Assembly (NCBI RefSeq): GCF_030010625.1 | Contig: NZ_JASCXN010000021.1 | Location: 62,001-126,000, forward strand | Reading direction: 5' to 3' | DNA length: 64,000 bases | Source: Streptomyces sp. CC208A | GTDB taxonomy: Bacteria; Actinomycetota; Actinomycetes; Streptomycetales; Streptomycetaceae | In this document: positions 25,040-34,090 of the stretch, in pieces | How positions within the stretch are numbered: the stretch's first letter is position 1 | Layout: every line of letters starts with the position of its first letter | Notes under the pieces: model-generated | Database searches by the model: none | What the model was told of the DNA's origin: nothing | The model's input: the letters and a program-made list of their open reading frames with translations, nothing else | Translations under genes and position numbers: made by a program

Positions 25040-26298
25040 TTGCCCTGGCCCTTCCGGTACGGCAGGCCGTCCGCCTTCGGCATCCTCAGCCGCTGTGCGG
25101 ACAGGGCGAGGACAAGGAGGGTGGTGACGTACGGGGCGGCGTCGACGAACTGGCTCGGGACCTCGTCGGTGAGGCCGTACCAGAGGAAGAAGCCCACGGA
25201 GAAGACGGCCGCGACCAGGGCCGGCACGTACTTCTTCTTGTACAGCTGCCAGACGGCGGCGAGCACCAGGAGGACGGCGACGAGCAGCAGCAGCGCGTGG
25301 ACGTTCTCGGCGCCGCCGCGGATCTTGAGGCTGTCGGTGAAGCCGAAGAGGCCGGCGCCGAGCGCCATGCCGCCGGGCATCCAGTTGCCGAAGATCATCG
25401 CGGCGAGACCGATGTAGCCGCGGCCGCCGGTCTGGCCCTCCTGGTAGATGCCGGTGGAGACGATCGCGAGGAAGGCACCGCCGAGGCCCGCGAGGGCGCC
25501 GGAGACGACGACCGCGATGTACTTGTACTTGTAGACGTTGACGCCGAGGGACTCGGCGGCCACCGGGTTCTCGCCGCAGGAGCGCAGCCGCAGGCCGAAG
25601 GCCGTGCGCCACAGGATCCACCAGGTGGCCGGGATCAGCAGGATCGCGACGACGGTGAGCAGCGACAGGTCGGTGACCAGGCCGCCGAGGATGCCGGCGA
25701 GGTCGGAGACCAGGAACCAGTGCTTCTGCTGGAGGTCCGCCAGCCAGTCCGACAGACCGGGGATGGTGATGTCGGTGATCGGGTCGATGCGCGGGGACTG
25801 CTTGGAGGAGCCGCCCTCGGCCTCGCCGAACGTGAAGTTCGACAGGTACATGGTGAAGCCGGCCGCGAGGATGTTGATCGCCACACCGGAGACGATGTGG
25901 TTCACGTTGAAGGTGACCGTGATGATCGCGTGCAGCAGGCCGCCGAGCGCGCCGCCGAGGAGACCCACGAGGACGCCCGTCCAGGGGCCCCACTGGTAGC
26001 CGGCCCAGGCACCGAACCAGGTGCCGAGGATCATCATGCCTTCGAGACCGATGTTGACGACGCCCGCGCGCTCGGCCCACAGGCCGCCGAGGCCGGCGAG
26101 GCCGATCGGGACGGCGAGCCGGAGCGCGCCGGAGATCTGGCCGACGGAGGTCAGGTCGTCGGCGCCGGAGACGGTCCGGACCAGCGAGAAGAGGACGAGT
26201 CCGGACGCGACGATCAGCAGGATCCACGGCCAGGTGAGCTTGCGGCGCCCGGTGCCCTTGGGTGCGGCGCTCGGCTTGGCGACGGTACCGGTGCTCAT
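25036..26298 (-). CDS. Nucleoside ABC transporter permease (second)
   Basis: 420 residues with about 9-10 membrane helices. The sequence GGLWAERAGVVNIGLEGMMILG is the hallmark of the BPD_transp_2 permease group that partners BmpA-type nucleoside binding proteins. ATG 26298 overlaps the preceding stop (ATGA) and has GGAG at 8 nt. It pairs with the permease at 26295-27413 as a heterodimer through which nucleosides enter. Confidence 0.92.
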   Translation of the reverse strand: MSTGTVAKPSAAPKGTGRRKLTWPWILLIVASGLVLFSLVRTVSGADDLTSVGQISGALRLAVPIGLAGLGGLWAERAGVVNIGLEGMMILGTWFGAWAGYQWGPWTGVLVGLLGGALGGLLHAIITVTFNVNHIVSGVAINILAAGFTMYLSNFTFGEAEGGSSKQSPRIDPITDITIPGLSDWLADLQQKHWFLVSDLAGILGGLVTDLSLLTVVAILLIPATWWILWRTAFGLRLRSCGENPVAAESLGVNVYKYKYIAVVVSGALAGLGGAFLAIVSTGIYQEGQTGGRGYIGLAAMIFGNWMPGGMALGAGLFGFTDSLKIRGGAENVHALLLLVAVLLVLAAVWQLYKKKYVPALVAAVFSVGFFLWYGLTDEVPSQFVDAAPYVTTLLVLALSAQRLRMPKADGLPYRKGQGK

Positions 26299-27413
26299 GC
26301 CGAGATCTCCTTTTCGGTCTTGACGGCACCGCCGGCGGCGAGTTCCTCGCCGACCTTCTGCTGCTGGCGGCGGAGGCCGTAACGGCGGACGAGTTCGTAG
26401 GAGACGACCACGGCGATCACGATGATGCCCTGCATGATCTGCGTGATCTCCTTCGGGTAGCCCTCGACGTCGAGCGACGAGGACGCCTTCTCGAGGAACG
26501 CGAAGAGCAGGGCCGCGAAGAGGATGCCGACCGGGCTGTTGCGGCCGAGCAGCGCGATGGTGATGGCGGTGAAGCCGACGCCCACCGGGAACGACAGGCT
26601 GTACGTGTGAGTCTCGCCGAGCAGCGTGGGCATGCCGGAGAGGCCGGCGAGGCCACCGGAGATGAGCATCGAGGTGAGGATCATCTTCTTGGCGTCGACG
26701 CCGCTGGCCTGGGCCGCCGTCTCGCTCGCGCCGGTGGCGCGCAGGTCGAAGCCGAACTTGGTGCGGTTGAGGACGAACCAGTAGACGACGCCGAGGGCGA
26801 GGGCGACGAAGGTGAAGCCGTAGATCTCGCCGTTGCCCTGGCCCATGTCGATGCCGGGGAACCAGCCGGACTCGGCGATCCTGCCGGTCGTGAGGTCGTT
26901 GGAGCCCGCCGGCTGGACGCCGAAGTTGTCCGTCAGGATCAGCCAGGCGATCAGGGAGGTCGCGATGGCGTTCAGCATGATCGTCGAGACGACCTCGGAG
27001 ACACCGCGGGTGGTCTTGAGGATGCCGGCGATACCGGCCCAGAAGGCGCCCGTGAGAACCGCGACGACCACGATCAGCAGGATGTGCAGCGGGCCGGGCA
27101 GCTCCACCGCGGCGCCGACCACGGCCGAGAGCATGGCGGCGAGGCGGTACTGGCCGTCGACGCCGATGTTGAAGAGGTTCATCCGGAAGCCGATGGCGAC
27201 GGCCAGGGCTGCCAGGTAGAAGATCCCGGTCTGGTTGACGATCAGGACCTGGATGTCCGAGTACTCGGCGTTCTCGATCATCAGCCGGATCGGCTCGATC
27301 GGGTCCAGGCCCGTCGCGAGCAGCACCAGTGCGGTGAGCACGAAGGAGGTGACCAGCGCGAGCACCGGGCCGGCGGCCCCGATGATCAGCTTGTCCTTGT
27401 CGATCTTCATCAT
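26295..27413 (-). CDS. Nucleoside ABC transporter permease (first)
   Basis: 372 residues, hydrophobic with about 9 helices. FRMNLFNIGVDGQYRLAAMLSAVVGA is the first-permease equivalent of the N-I-G-x-E-G/D-G motif. A cytoplasmic loop with LRATGASETAAQASGVDAKK resembles the coupling loop that meets the ATPase. The start overlaps the ATPase stop (ATGA). It forms the translocation pore with the downstream permease. Confidence 0.92.
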   Translation of the reverse strand: MMKIDKDKLIIGAAGPVLALVTSFVLTALVLLATGLDPIEPIRLMIENAEYSDIQVLIVNQTGIFYLAALAVAIGFRMNLFNIGVDGQYRLAAMLSAVVGAAVELPGPLHILLIVVVAVLTGAFWAGIAGILKTTRGVSEVVSTIMLNAIATSLIAWLILTDNFGVQPAGSNDLTTGRIAESGWFPGIDMGQGNGEIYGFTFVALALGVVYWFVLNRTKFGFDLRATGASETAAQASGVDAKKMILTSMLISGGLAGLSGMPTLLGETHTYSLSFPVGVGFTAITIALLGRNSPVGILFAALLFAFLEKASSSLDVEGYPKEITQIMQGIIVIAVVVSYELVRRYGLRRQQQKVGEELAAGGAVKTEKEISA

Positions 27414-29035
27414 CGGGCGTCACCGTCTTCGGGCTGCTCGGTGGAGGGCGCGTCGGCGCCTTCGAGGTGGCCGGAGCTCGCGCCGGTCATGGCGGAGCCC
27501 AGCTGCTCGGGCGTGATGGTGGCGGGGTCCGCGTCCGCGACGAGCCTGCCGCGGTACATGACCCGGAGGGTGTCGGAGAGGCCGATCAGCTCGTCGAGGT
27601 CGGCGGAGATCAGCAGCACCGCCAGGCCCTCGCGGCGGGCGTCCCGGATCGCGTCCCAGATCTGCGCCTGGGCACCGACGTCCACACCGCGGGTGGGGTG
27701 GGCGGCGATCAGGAACTTGGGGTTGTGGCTCATCTCGCGGCCGACGATCAGCTTCTGCTGGTTGCCGCCGGAGAGGGAGGCCGCGGTCACGTCGATGCCC
27801 GGGGTGCGGACGTCGTACTCGCGGACGATCCGCTCGGTGTCCTTGCGGGCGGCCTTCGGGTCGAGGACGCCGCGCCTGGAGTTGGGTGCCTCGGTGACGT
27901 GGCCGAGGATGCGGTTCTCCCAGAGGGGGGCCTCCAGGAGCAGGCCGTGGCGGTGGCGGTCCTCGGGGATGTAGCCGATGCCGCCCTCGCGGCGCTTGCG
28001 CACGGGGAGGGTCGAGATGTCCTCGCCGTCGAGGCTGATGACGCCGGAGTCGGGCGTGCGGAGACCCATCAGGGCCTCGATCAGCTCGGTCTGGCCGTTG
28101 CCCTCGACACCGGCGATGCCCAAAATCTCGCCCTTGTGGATGGTGAGCGAGATGTCGTCGAGGAGCTTGCGGCCGACCGCGACCTCCTCGTGGACGGTGG
28201 TCGCGATCGACGGGTCCTCGGGGGCGGCGGTGGTGAGCGGGGCGCCGGTCGCGCCGTGCTCCAGGAGGGTGAGGTCCCGCACCTGGAGCATGGCAACGTC
28301 GGTGACGGTCGACTCGCGGGTCTCCGGGGAGGGCAGCTCGCTGCCGACCATCAGCTCGGCGAGCTGCTTGGTGGTGGCGGTCTTCGGGTCGGCGGTGCCG
28401 ACGGTGGTGCCGCGCCGGATGACGGTGATGTCGTCGGCGACCTTCAGGACCTCGCCCAGCTTGTGCGAGATGAAGATGACGGTCAGACCCTCGGCCTTGA
28501 GCTCGCGCAGGTTGTCGAAGAGCGCGTCGACCTCCTGCGGGACGAGGACGGCGGTCGGCTCGTCGAGGATGAGGATCTTCGCGCCGCGGTAGAGCACCTT
28601 GAGGATCTCGACGCGCTGCCGGTCGGCGACGCCGAGGTCCTCGACGAGGGCGTCGGGGCGGACGCCGAGGCCGTACGCCTCGGAGATCTCCTGGATCTTC
28701 TTCCGCGCCTTGGCGCCGATGCCGTAGAGCTTCTCGCCGCCGAGGACGACGTTCTCCAGGACGGTGAGGTTGTCGGCGAGCATGAAGTGCTGGTGCACCA
28801 TGCCGATGCCGCGCGCGATGGCGTCACCGGGACTGGAGAAGGTGACCTGCTCGCCGTCGACGGCGATGGTGCCCTCGTCCGGCTTCTGCATGCCGTAGAG
28901 GATCTTCATGAGGGTCGACTTGCCGGCGCCGTTCTCACCGATCAGGGCATGGACCGTGCCCTTGCGGACGGTGATCGCGATGTCCTTGTTGGCGACGACG
29001 CCGGGGAAGCGCTTGGTGATGCCGTGGAGTTCCAC
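27410..29035 (-). CDS. Nucleoside ABC transporter ATP-binding protein (two NBDs)
   Basis: 541 residues with two ABC cassettes in tandem. First: Walker A GENGAGKST, signature region VADRQRVEILKVL, Walker B ILILDEPTAVL. Second: GVEGNGQTE, LSGGNQQKL and FLIAAHPTRGVD. This double-NBD form, with a degenerate first signature, is typical of sugar/nucleoside importers (RbsA/YufO type). GTG 29035 is the first standard start but lacks a ribosome site. An AAGGAG lies 8 nt before an in-frame ATC at 29059, so translation may begin there and add eight residues (see findings). The operator palindrome lies at 29134-29145. Confidence 0.92.
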   Translation of the reverse strand: MELHGITKRFPGVVANKDIAITVRKGTVHALIGENGAGKSTLMKILYGMQKPDEGTIAVDGEQVTFSSPGDAIARGIGMVHQHFMLADNLTVLENVVLGGEKLYGIGAKARKKIQEISEAYGLGVRPDALVEDLGVADRQRVEILKVLYRGAKILILDEPTAVLVPQEVDALFDNLRELKAEGLTVIFISHKLGEVLKVADDITVIRRGTTVGTADPKTATTKQLAELMVGSELPSPETRESTVTDVAMLQVRDLTLLEHGATGAPLTTAAPEDPSIATTVHEEVAVGRKLLDDISLTIHKGEILGIAGVEGNGQTELIEALMGLRTPDSGVISLDGEDISTLPVRKRREGGIGYIPEDRHRHGLLLEAPLWENRILGHVTEAPNSRRGVLDPKAARKDTERIVREYDVRTPGIDVTAASLSGGNQQKLIVGREMSHNPKFLIAAHPTRGVDVGAQAQIWDAIRDARREGLAVLLISADLDELIGLSDTLRVMYRGRLVADADPATITPEQLGSAMTGASSGHLEGADAPSTEQPEDGDAR

Positions 29036-29133
29036 GGCCGGGGGGCTGGACGCGTTGATGACGCACTCTCCTTGGCCGGAAGGAGTGGGAGCGGAGGGCA
29101 GGGCGGGGCGAAGTTATCGTGCCGATGCGACAT

Positions 29134-29145
29134 CTACGCGCGTAG
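29134..29145. promoter_or_regulatory. Nucleoside-regulon palindrome, copy 3
   Basis: A perfect CTACGCGCGTAG in the leader of the ABC transporter operon. On the minus strand it extends into CGCGCGTAGATGTC, which also occurs at copy 4. Confidence 0.7.
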
Positions 29146-29184
29146 CGCTGCCGAAAAATGAAAACCCGTACGGGAATGGGGCCG

Positions 29185-29222
29185 GGGCCCGGTCCGGTGG
29201 GGGTCCCACCGGGGCCGGGCCC
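29185..29222. terminator. Hairpin between bmpA and the ABC operon
   Basis: A GC-rich stem (GGGCCCGG ... CCGGGCCC with one bulge) follows the bmpA stop. It probably limits read-through into the transporter genes, explaining the lipoprotein's separate promoter. Confidence 0.75.
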
Positions 29223-29252
29223 GCGGGCGTGACGATCGTGACCTGTGCTTCC

Positions 29253-30311
29253 TTACGGAGCGGTCTTGACCGTGATCTTGCCGTCGATGATGTCCTGCTT
29301 CGCCTTGTCGACCGCGGCGATGAGGTCGGTCATCTCCTTGTACTTCGGGTTGGAGTCGGCCAGGCCGACGCCGTCCGTGGCGAGACCGTAGCGGACCTCA
29401 CCGGTCTGCGGCTTGCCGTCGTTGACCGACTTGATCAGGTTGTAGACGGAGTCGGAGACGTCCTTGGTGACCGAGGTCAGGATGGCGTCCTTGTAGGAGG
29501 CCAGACCCGCCTGGTTGTACTGGTCGGAGTCGACGCCGATGGCCCACTTGCCGGCCTTGGAGGCGGCCTCGATCGCACCGGAGCCGGCGAGACCGGCGGC
29601 GGCGTAGATCACGTCGGCGCCCTTGTCGAGCTGGCCCTCCGCGGCGGCCTTGCCGAGGTCGGGCTTGGCGAAGCCGTCGAAGTTCGGCGGCTGGGTCAGG
29701 TACTGGGTGAGCACCTTGGCCTTGGGGTTGGTGTCCTTGACGCCCTGGACGTAACCCGCCTCGAACTTCTTGATCAGCGGGACCTCGACACCGCCGATGA
29801 AGCCGACCGTGCCGGTCTTGGACGCCTTGGCGGCGGCGACGCCGGCCAGGTAGGAGCCCTGCTCCTCGTTGAAGACCATGTTGGCGATGTTCGGGCCGGT
29901 CACCGAGGTGTCGTCGATGATGCCGAAGGTCGTGTTCGGGAACTGCTTGGCGACCTTCTCGATGGCCGGGGCGTAGGCGAAGCCGACGCCGATGACCGGG
30001 TTGTTGCCGGCGCGGGCCAGCGAGGTGAGGCGCTGCACCTTGTCGGCGTCGCCCTCGCCGGACGACGGCTCGGCCTCGGAGCCCTTGACGCCGAGGTCCT
30101 CCTCGGCCTTCTTCAGGCCGGCGTAGGCGGCGTCGTTGAAGGACTGGTCGCCACGGCCGCCGATGTCGTACGCGATGGCGGCCTTGGTCGCCTTCGAGTC
30201 GGTGGAGGTACCGGAGCCGCCCTCCGAGGAGGACTTGCCGCAGGCGGTGGCGGAGAGGGCGAGCGCCGCGGAGGCGATGCCCACGGTGGTGATCCTGGTG
30301 ATCCGGCGCAA
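29253..30311 (-). CDS. BmpA-family nucleoside-binding lipoprotein
   Basis: 352 residues. The signal peptide ends with the lipobox-like ATAC, giving a lipid-anchored Cys; a Ser/Gly-rich linker follows. The mature domain shows BMP-family features: AYDIGGRGDQSFNDAAYAG near the start, VGFAYAPAIEKVAKQFPNTTF, FNEEQGSYLAGVAAA and GFIGGVEVPLIKKFEAGY. It captures nucleosides outside the membrane for the permease/ATPase complex. TTG 30311 has AAGGGA at 8 nt. S. coelicolor has two such genes in this place, as I recall; only one is here. Confidence 0.9.
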   Translation of the reverse strand: MRRITRITTVGIASAALALSATACGKSSSEGGSGTSTDSKATKAAIAYDIGGRGDQSFNDAAYAGLKKAEEDLGVKGSEAEPSSGEGDADKVQRLTSLARAGNNPVIGVGFAYAPAIEKVAKQFPNTTFGIIDDTSVTGPNIANMVFNEEQGSYLAGVAAAKASKTGTVGFIGGVEVPLIKKFEAGYVQGVKDTNPKAKVLTQYLTQPPNFDGFAKPDLGKAAAEGQLDKGADVIYAAAGLAGSGAIEAASKAGKWAIGVDSDQYNQAGLASYKDAILTSVTKDVSDSVYNLIKSVNDGKPQTGEVRYGLATDGVGLADSNPKYKEMTDLIAAVDKAKQDIIDGKITVKTAP

Positions 30312-30373
30312 GAGGAGGGTCCCTTCAAGACTGACCGAAAGCGCCTCTTCCGGCGCTGGCTTTGCGGCGATCG

Positions 30374-30385
30374 TAACGCGCGTAG
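30374..30385. promoter_or_regulatory. Nucleoside-regulon palindrome, copy 4 (imperfect)
   Basis: TAACGCGCGTAG, 63 nt upstream of the bmpA start, followed by ATGTC as at copy 3. Confidence 0.6.
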
Positions 30386-30518
30386 ATGTCAGTTAAAGAC
30401 CCGTTCATGAGTCGTTACCGTATCGACGCGTATCCCGGGCCACAGTACCCCTGCACGCTTGGCGATCAAGGCGCAACCCCGTGTCATCAGCCGAGATGAG
30501 GCCCGGTGGCGGATGTGC

Positions 30519-30554
30519 GGGAGCCCCCGGGGACGTGGGTCTCCGGGGGCTCCC
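30519..30554. terminator. Hairpin terminator after the amidohydrolase
   Basis: A 12-bp perfect stem with a 12-nt loop, 26 bp past the stop of the M20 gene on the minus strand. Confidence 0.82.
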
Positions 30555-30579
30555 TGGGAGCTTCCTCCAGGGGCGGGTA

Positions 30580-31827
30580 TCAGCCGATGTCGGCGCCCGC
30601 GTCGAGCAGCGCGGCGGCGGTGAAGAGCTCCACGGCGGTCTCGATGCACCGCTCGTCCACGTCGAAGTCGCCCGCGTGCAGGTCGCGGACGCGCGGGTCG
30701 CCGGGGGTGCGGACGCCGAGCCGGGCCATCGCGCCGGGCACGTGCTCCAGGTACCAGGAGAAGTCCTCGCCGCCGAGGCTCTGTTCGGTGTCCTCGACGG
30801 AGTCGGTCCCGCGCCGGGCCGTCATGGCGTCGCGGAGCAGCTCGGTGATCACCGGGTCGTTGACGACCGGGGGGACGCCGCGCACGTAGTTCACGGTGGA
30901 CTTGGCCCGGTGCAGCGCGGCGACCTCGTCGACGGCGGCGTGCACCAGGTCCGGGGCGTCGCGCCAGGCGGGCAGGTCGAGGCAGCGGACGGTGCCGGAG
31001 AGCTCGGCGTGCTGCGGGATGACGTTGGGCGCGTGCCCGGCCTCGATCCGGCCCCAGGTGAGGGAGAGGCCGGAGCGGGCGTCGATCCGGCGGGCGAGCA
31101 CGGCCGGCACGTCGACGGCGACGCGGGCGGCGGCGGTCACCAGGTCGGTGGTGAGGTGGGGGCGGGCGGTGTGGCCGCCGGGGCCGTCGAGGGTGATCTC
31201 CAGGCGGTCGCAGGCGGAGGTGATGGGGCCGGTGCGCAGCCCGATCTTCCCTGCGTCGACCTTGGGGTCGCAGTGGACGGCGATGATCCGGCCGACGCCG
31301 TCGAGGACGCCCGCGGCGACCGCGTCGGCGGCGCCGCCGGGCAGCACCTCCTCGGCGGGCTGGAAGAGCAGCCGTACCGGGCGCGGCAGCCGGCCCTCGC
31401 GCTCCATCTCGGCGAGGACCAGGCCGGCACCGAGGACGGTGGTGGTGTGCACGTCGTGGCCGCAGGCGTGGGCGCGGTTCGGCACGGTGGAGCGGTACGC
31501 GACGGTCTTGGCGTCCGGGATGGGCAGGGCGTCGAGGTCGGCGCGGACGGCGAGCATGGGGCGCCCGCCGTCCCAGGTCCCGATGTCACAGATGAGCCCG
31601 GTCCCGCCCGGGAGGACCCGCGGCGCGAGGCCGGCCGCCTCCAGGCGGGCCTTGAGCGCGGCGGTGGTGCGGAACTCCTGGTTGCCGAGCTCGGGGTGCA
31701 TGTGCAAGTCCCGGCGGAAGGCGATCAGTTCGCCGCGCAGGGGGGCGGAGAGCGTGCCAGGCAGGGAGGAGGACGGCGTTCCGGGCAGGGTGACGGATCC
31801 GGGCTCACGGGACTTCAACTGGTTCAC
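30580..31827 (-). CDS. M20-family amidohydrolase
   Basis: 415 residues. Metal-site motifs: LDALPIPD, HACGHDVHTT, QPAEEVLPGGA, and the late GGEDFSWYLEHVPG. The dimerisation domain lies between (ITLDGPGGHTARP). This pattern fits aminoacylase/hippurate-hydrolase (M20D) members that split N-acyl amino acids. GTG 31827 is very close to AAAGGG, whereas TTG 31818 lies at an ideal 8 nt, so the true start may be three codons later. It is monocistronic with its own terminator. Confidence 0.9.
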   Translation of the reverse strand: MNQLKSREPGSVTLPGTPSSSLPGTLSAPLRGELIAFRRDLHMHPELGNQEFRTTAALKARLEAAGLAPRVLPGGTGLICDIGTWDGGRPMLAVRADLDALPIPDAKTVAYRSTVPNRAHACGHDVHTTTVLGAGLVLAEMEREGRLPRPVRLLFQPAEEVLPGGAADAVAAGVLDGVGRIIAVHCDPKVDAGKIGLRTGPITSACDRLEITLDGPGGHTARPHLTTDLVTAAARVAVDVPAVLARRIDARSGLSLTWGRIEAGHAPNVIPQHAELSGTVRCLDLPAWRDAPDLVHAAVDEVAALHRAKSTVNYVRGVPPVVNDPVITELLRDAMTARRGTDSVEDTEQSLGGEDFSWYLEHVPGAMARLGVRTPGDPRVRDLHAGDFDVDERCIETAVELFTAAALLDAGADIG

Positions 31828-31943
31828 CCTTTGAAGCGTAGGCCCATCCGGTGATCAACTGCCCGTTGATCACAAAAAGTTCAGCCCGTTAGGGGAAAGA
31901 ATCTCGGTTTACCGTGCATGGGACACACTCCGTATGGGTATGG

Positions 31944-33188
31944 TCACCCGAATTCGAGCCGGTCGGCCCCCGACGCCGTGCCCGCCACACCCGCCAGGAA
32001 GCCCTGGGCGCGGGGCGAGGCCGTGGCCTTCAGCCACTCGGGCGCGATCCCGCAGACCGCCACCTTCACCCCCGTGCCCGCCAGGGCGAGCGGCAGGGTG
32101 TGGACGACGGTGGAGGGGAAGCTGACGATGGTGGAGCCGGTCGGGCCGCGCCGGGCGATCAGCTCCAGGGGAAGCTCGGGCCGGACCACCTGGAGGCCGG
32201 TCTCGACAGCGATCCGGTGCAGCTTCTCCGGGGTCTCGCGGCGGTGGGCGAAGTAGCGGGTGGCGCCGTGGGCGCGGGCGAGCCGTCCGACGACCCGCAG
32301 ATAGTGCCCGGCGTCCACCACCCCGGTCTCCACGAGCGAGGTGCCCACGAGGTCGGCGCCGCCGGTGAGCGCGGGCGGTCCGAAGCGGGCCCGGGTCCAC
32401 GCGTAGGTGTTCTCGGTGACCTCGGCGCCGGGCGGGGCCTGCACGGGCAACGAGGTGAAGATCTCCACGGTCCGGCCCGCGCCCGGGGCGAGCCGGCGGC
32501 GGGCCAGCGAGGTGACCGGGGCGAGGACCAGCTCGCGCGGCCCGAGGTCGCCCTTGCGGTGCCAGCGGACCAGCCGCTCCCCGCCCGCGAGCTGGGCGGC
32601 GAACTCCATGGTCGCGGTGCCGTCGTCGACGACCGTGACGTGCCGGGGTCCGAAGAGGGTGAGCAGCAGCTGTACGTAGCGGGAGAACGGGTCCCCGACG
32701 ATCACGTGCTCGGCGGCCCGCAGCGGCCCGCCCAGCTCCCGCAGCGTCCGCACCAGCGCACCGCGCCCGGCCCGCGCCTCCTGCCAGTGCACGTCGAACC
32801 CCTCGTCCCGGGCCAGCTGGGCCATCCGGCGCAGCTGGCCGCGTGACATGGGATCGGTGGGCGAGAGGACGACGATGGTGAGGTCGGCGGGGGCGGGGGC
32901 GGGCTTGTCCGTCGGGGCGGCTGCGGGCTCGGAGCCGTAGGGCGAGGCGGCGGCCGGACCGGGACGGGCGGCGCCGTCGGCCGGGGCTCCGGAGCCGGAG
33001 CCGTACGACGGGGTGTCGGCCTGAGCCCCGGGGCCGGAGCCGTACACCTGGCCGGCGGGCCCAGAGCCGGGCCGCGGCGGGGTGGCGCCCGGGGCGGCCG
33101 GGGTCGGGCCCCGGCCGCGGGTGTGCGCCCATTCCAGGACGTTCAGGAGCTGGACGGGGCTCTCGACGAACGCCAGCCGGGCGGTCAT
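31944..33188 (-). CDS. Polysialyltransferase-like glycosyltransferase with low-complexity insert
   Basis: 414 residues. The N-terminus TARLAFVESPVQLLNVLEWAH is typical of the POLYST/alpha-2,8-polysialyltransferase-like family. Residues ~26-105 are a Pro/Gly/Ser/Ala insert with repeated Y-G-S-G/E units, after which the Rossmann-like fold resumes (DLTIVVLSPTDPMSRGQ, VIVGDPFSRYVQLLLTLFG, VTVVDDGTATMEFA). Likely role: transfers nonulosonic acid (Kdn/sialic type) residues from the CMP-sugar made by the two upstream genes. ATG 33188 overlaps the synthase stop (ATGA). The insert is not expected in the family. Confidence 0.78.
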   Translation of the reverse strand: MTARLAFVESPVQLLNVLEWAHTRGRGPTPAAPGATPPRPGSGPAGQVYGSGPGAQADTPSYGSGSGAPADGAARPGPAAASPYGSEPAAAPTDKPAPAPADLTIVVLSPTDPMSRGQLRRMAQLARDEGFDVHWQEARAGRGALVRTLRELGGPLRAAEHVIVGDPFSRYVQLLLTLFGPRHVTVVDDGTATMEFAAQLAGGERLVRWHRKGDLGPRELVLAPVTSLARRRLAPGAGRTVEIFTSLPVQAPPGAEVTENTYAWTRARFGPPALTGGADLVGTSLVETGVVDAGHYLRVVGRLARAHGATRYFAHRRETPEKLHRIAVETGLQVVRPELPLELIARRGPTGSTIVSFPSTVVHTLPLALAGTGVKVAVCGIAPEWLKATASPRAQGFLAGVAGTASGADRLEFG

Positions 33189-34078
33189 GCGGAGACGGTG
33201 CCCTGGACCCGGCGGAGCTTCTTCATCGGGCCGAGCTCCGACTCGTACACCTTCTTCACGCCGTCGCCGAGCGCGGTCTCGATGGTGCGGATGTCGCGGA
33301 CGAGGCGCTCCAGGCCCTGCGGCTCGACGGAGGCGGCCTGGTCCGAGCCCCACATGGCGCGGTCGAGGGTGATGTGGCGCTCGACGAAGGTGGCGCCGAG
33401 GGCGACGGCGGCGAGCGTGGTCTGGAGGCCGGTCTCGTGGCCGGAGTAGCCGATCGGGACGTTCGGGTACTCCTCCTGGAGCGTCTGGATGACGCGCAGG
33501 TTCAGCTCCTCGGCCTTGGCCGGGTAGGTGGAGGTGGCGTGGCAGAGCAGGATGTTCGCGCTGCCGAGGACCTCGACGGCGTGGCGGATCTGCGCCGGGG
33601 TCGACATGCCGGTGGAGAGGATGACGGTGCGGCCGGTGGCGCGCAGCTCGCGCAGCAGCTCGTCGTCGGTGAGGGAGGCGGAGGCGACCTTGTGGGCCGG
33701 GACGTCGAACTTCTCCAGGAAGGCGACGGCCTCGGTGTCCCACGGGGAGGCGAACCAGTCGATGCCGCGCTTCTTGCAGTGCTCGTCGATCTGGCGGTAC
33801 TCGTCCTCGCCGAACTCCACGCGGTGGCGGTAGTCGATGTAGGTCATCCGGCCCCAGGGGGTGTCGCGCTCGATGTCCCACTGGTCGCGCGGGGTGCAGA
33901 TCTCCGGGGTGCGCTTCTGGAACTTGACGGCGTCGCAGCCGGCCTCGGCGGCCACGTCGATCAGCTTGAAGGCGTTCTCGAGGTCGCCGTTGTGGTTGAT
34001 GCCGATCTCGCCGGTGATGTAGACGGGCTGACCGGGGCCGGCGGTCTTCGAACCGAGGGTGCGCAGACGGGAGTTCAT
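33185..34078 (-). CDS. neuB: NeuB-family nonulosonic acid synthase
   Basis: 297 residues forming the TIM barrel of N-acetylneuraminate synthases: YITGEIGINHNGDLENAFKLIDVA, DAVKFQKR, FASPWDTEAV, LSTGMSTPAQIRHA, LCHATSTYPA, IGYSGHETG and ERHITLDRAMWGSDQAAS. It lacks the C-terminal SAF/antifreeze domain of ~345-residue NeuB. It condenses phosphoenolpyruvate with a hexose or hexosamine to give a nine-carbon acid. In S. coelicolor the equivalent locus is linked in the literature to Kdn-containing teichulosonic acid, so Kdn may be the product here too. Confidence 0.9.
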   Translation of the reverse strand: MNSRLRTLGSKTAGPGQPVYITGEIGINHNGDLENAFKLIDVAAEAGCDAVKFQKRTPEICTPRDQWDIERDTPWGRMTYIDYRHRVEFGEDEYRQIDEHCKKRGIDWFASPWDTEAVAFLEKFDVPAHKVASASLTDDELLRELRATGRTVILSTGMSTPAQIRHAVEVLGSANILLCHATSTYPAKAEELNLRVIQTLQEEYPNVPIGYSGHETGLQTTLAAVALGATFVERHITLDRAMWGSDQAASVEPQGLERLVRDIRTIETALGDGVKKVYESELGPMKKLRRVQGTVSA

Positions 34079-34090
34079 GGTGGTGCTTCC

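Noticed and set aside
33185..34078. neuB as a truncated pseudogene
   Set aside because: The missing SAF domain is a clean absence: all barrel motifs are present, the stop is coupled to the next gene by ATGA, and shorter NeuB-like synthases are known.
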